Of a stretch of DNA of 6,780 nucleotides, positions 5,706-6,780 are shown one piece after another. Below the pieces are notes generated by a model. It was not told where the DNA came from, did no database searches, and saw only the letters and a list, made by a program, of their open reading frames with translations. Numbering within the stretch: the first letter of the stretch is position 1; every line of letters begins with the position of its first letter. The position numbers and the translations under genes are program-made. Source of the stretch: Bacteroidota bacterium (GTDB lineage Bacteria > Bacteroidota > Bacteroidia > Bacteroidales > Marinifilaceae); assembly GCA_023400335.1 (NCBI GenBank), contig JAEXFF010000090.1, positions 1 to 6,780 on the forward strand, written 5' to 3'.

Positions 5706-6780
5706 CTAATTGCTTGTATCTTTTCCCTGCCGGTAGAGATGAGTAAAATGCCCGCAATACAATTTAGATAACCCGTTCCGGTTATCTATAGATTCTCCCA
5801 CGACAATCATTGTCGTCAAGGTCAACTGATTTTCGTTTACGATCGCTGCCAGATTCCCCAATTTTCCCCTGAATATTTTCTCATCTTTCCAGGTCAAATG
5901 ATAACATACAGCCACAGGAGTCTCCGGTGGATAATGCTGTAATAACTCGTTTTGAACCTCTTCAGCAATGGAAGCACTCAGGAATATACACATTGTACTC
6001 TGTGAACGGGCCAGCAAATGCAACTTTTCCCTCTCCGGCATAGGAGTACGCCCCTCCCCCCGGGTCAAAATAATGGTCTGGGTCTTTTCCGGAATAGTAA
6101 ACTGAGAGCGCAATGCCGCCGCCGCCGCTAAAAACGAAGAGATACCAGGAGTAATATGATAACGCATTCCATAGTGATCAAAAAACGCCATTTGCTCCTG
6201 AATAGCTCCGTAAATACAAGGATCACCCGTATGCAAACGCACGACAAACAATCCTTTATCATAAAATTCTTTCATCAAGGCAAACTGTTCTTCCAGCGTC
6301 ATAGAAGCCGAACTCCGTACAGTGGCGCCAGCCTTAGCGTAATAAGTCAATTCCACCGGTACCAGACTACCGGCATATAAAATCAAATCCGCCTCTTCCA
6401 ACATTCGCTTCCCTTTTACAGAAATCAATTCCGGATCCCCCGGCCCTGCACCGACAATCTCAATAAAACCACCCCGTTCCGCAGTTTTCTCCAAAGCTAT
6501 AGCATAGGTAAAATGATTATCCTCCTTCAGGCATCCCCTCTGTTTTTCAATCAATAATACAGTATTTCCGGCACTCTTTAATGCTGCCGATTCCGCTACT
6601 CCGTATACCCCTGTCACTTCAAATACTTTTTCCGAGGGATGAGGTACTTCTATACCTTTCAATTGTTCCGGAAGGTAAATCCGGAGATCCGCCTTCCACG
6701 CTTTTGCTAAATCATGAATCAAAGGCTCTCCCTTTTTCAAATCAATCGTAGCAAGGACTTGAATGGACCCGGCAGAAAGA
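5706..6780 (-). CDS. CbiG-CbiF/CobM fusion, 5' end outside the window (partial)
   Basis: The gene runs off the right edge; 358 codons and the stop are visible, and the frame has no stop up to base 6779. Visible residues 1 to about 100 match the C-terminal domain of CbiG, the cobalt-precorrin-5A hydrolase that opens the lactone ring and releases acetaldehyde: ATIDLKKGEP (10-19), then VPHPSEKVFEVTGVYGVAE (46-64). From about 105 to 358 lies a precorrin-4 C11-methyltransferase (CbiF/CobM), a SAM-dependent enzyme, with VGAGPGDPELISVKGKRML (110-128), LYAGSLVP (135-142), VRLHTGDPCIYGAIQEQM (181-198), ITPGISSF (210-217) and QTIILTRGEGRTPMPE (235-250). The CbiF half is full length. A TTG at 6740 could be mistaken for a start, but the CbiG homology continues upstream of it. 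Joined CbiG and CbiF domains are known in Bacteroidetes. Whether a complete CbiG N-terminal domain lies upstream cannot be seen. Confidence 0.92.
   Translation of the reverse strand, partial: LSAGSIQVLATIDLKKGEPLIHDLAKAWKADLRIYLPEQLKGIEVPHPSEKVFEVTGVYGVAESAALKSAGNTVLLIEKQRGCLKEDNHFTYAIALEKTAERGGFIEIVGAGPGDPELISVKGKRMLEEADLILYAGSLVPVELTYYAKAGATVRSSASMTLEEQFALMKEFYDKGLFVVRLHTGDPCIYGAIQEQMAFFDHYGMRYHITPGISSFLAAAAALRSQFTIPEKTQTIILTRGEGRTPMPEREKLHLLARSQSTMCIFLSASIAEEVQNELLQHYPPETPVAVCYHLTWKDEKIFRGKLGNLAAIVNENQLTLTTMIVVGESIDNRNGLSKLYCGHFTHLYRQGKDTSN

Noticed and set aside
6156..6380. A 74-codon + strand frame opposite CbiF
   Set aside because: It is antisense to the conserved CbiF core (including the HTGDP region) and shows no ribosome site or family motif.

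Overview
The window looks like part of a Bacteroidales chromosome (a Bacteroides/Parabacteroides/Odoribacter-type gut anaerobe). The evidence is a promoter element of the Bacteroidetes type (TAnnTTTG), moderate GC content, a lipoprotein-type binding protein in an uptake operon, and the domain fusions in the cobalamin genes. Genus cannot be decided from the sequence alone. The whole window concerns cobalamin (vitamin B12).

Left part (about 60-3570, + strand): a promoter and a clear cobalamin riboswitch lead a tight three-gene operon for B12/corrinoid uptake across the inner membrane. It encodes a lipoprotein substrate-binding protein (BtuF-like, 288-1436), a FecCD-family permease (BtuC-like, 1443-2486) and an ABC ATPase with a long C-terminal extension (BtuD-like, 2479-3570). 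The Shine-Dalgarno sequence of the first gene lies in a small hairpin loop that can pair with a loop of the riboswitch, which suggests control of translation by B12.

Middle (3571-3867): about 300 bases between convergent operons. The best-supported content is an A-run / imperfect hairpin / T-run structure that could end transcription from both sides. A mostly open frame may be chance or the remains of a gene.

Right part (3868-6780, - strand): two corrin-ring biosynthesis genes of the anaerobic pathway, both fusions. The upstream one, running off the right edge, joins the end of CbiG to CbiF/CobM. The downstream one joins CbiJ/CobK to CbiD. Together the four domains carry out four consecutive steps, from cobalt-precorrin-4 to cobalt-precorrin-6B. 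The organism therefore appears to pair B12 salvage with de novo synthesis at one locus, although the promoter of the biosynthetic operon lies outside the window. I see no mobile element, tRNA, rRNA or CRISPR array, and no wholly undescribed system; the points of interest are the fusion architecture, the riboswitch design and variant motifs in the ATPase.
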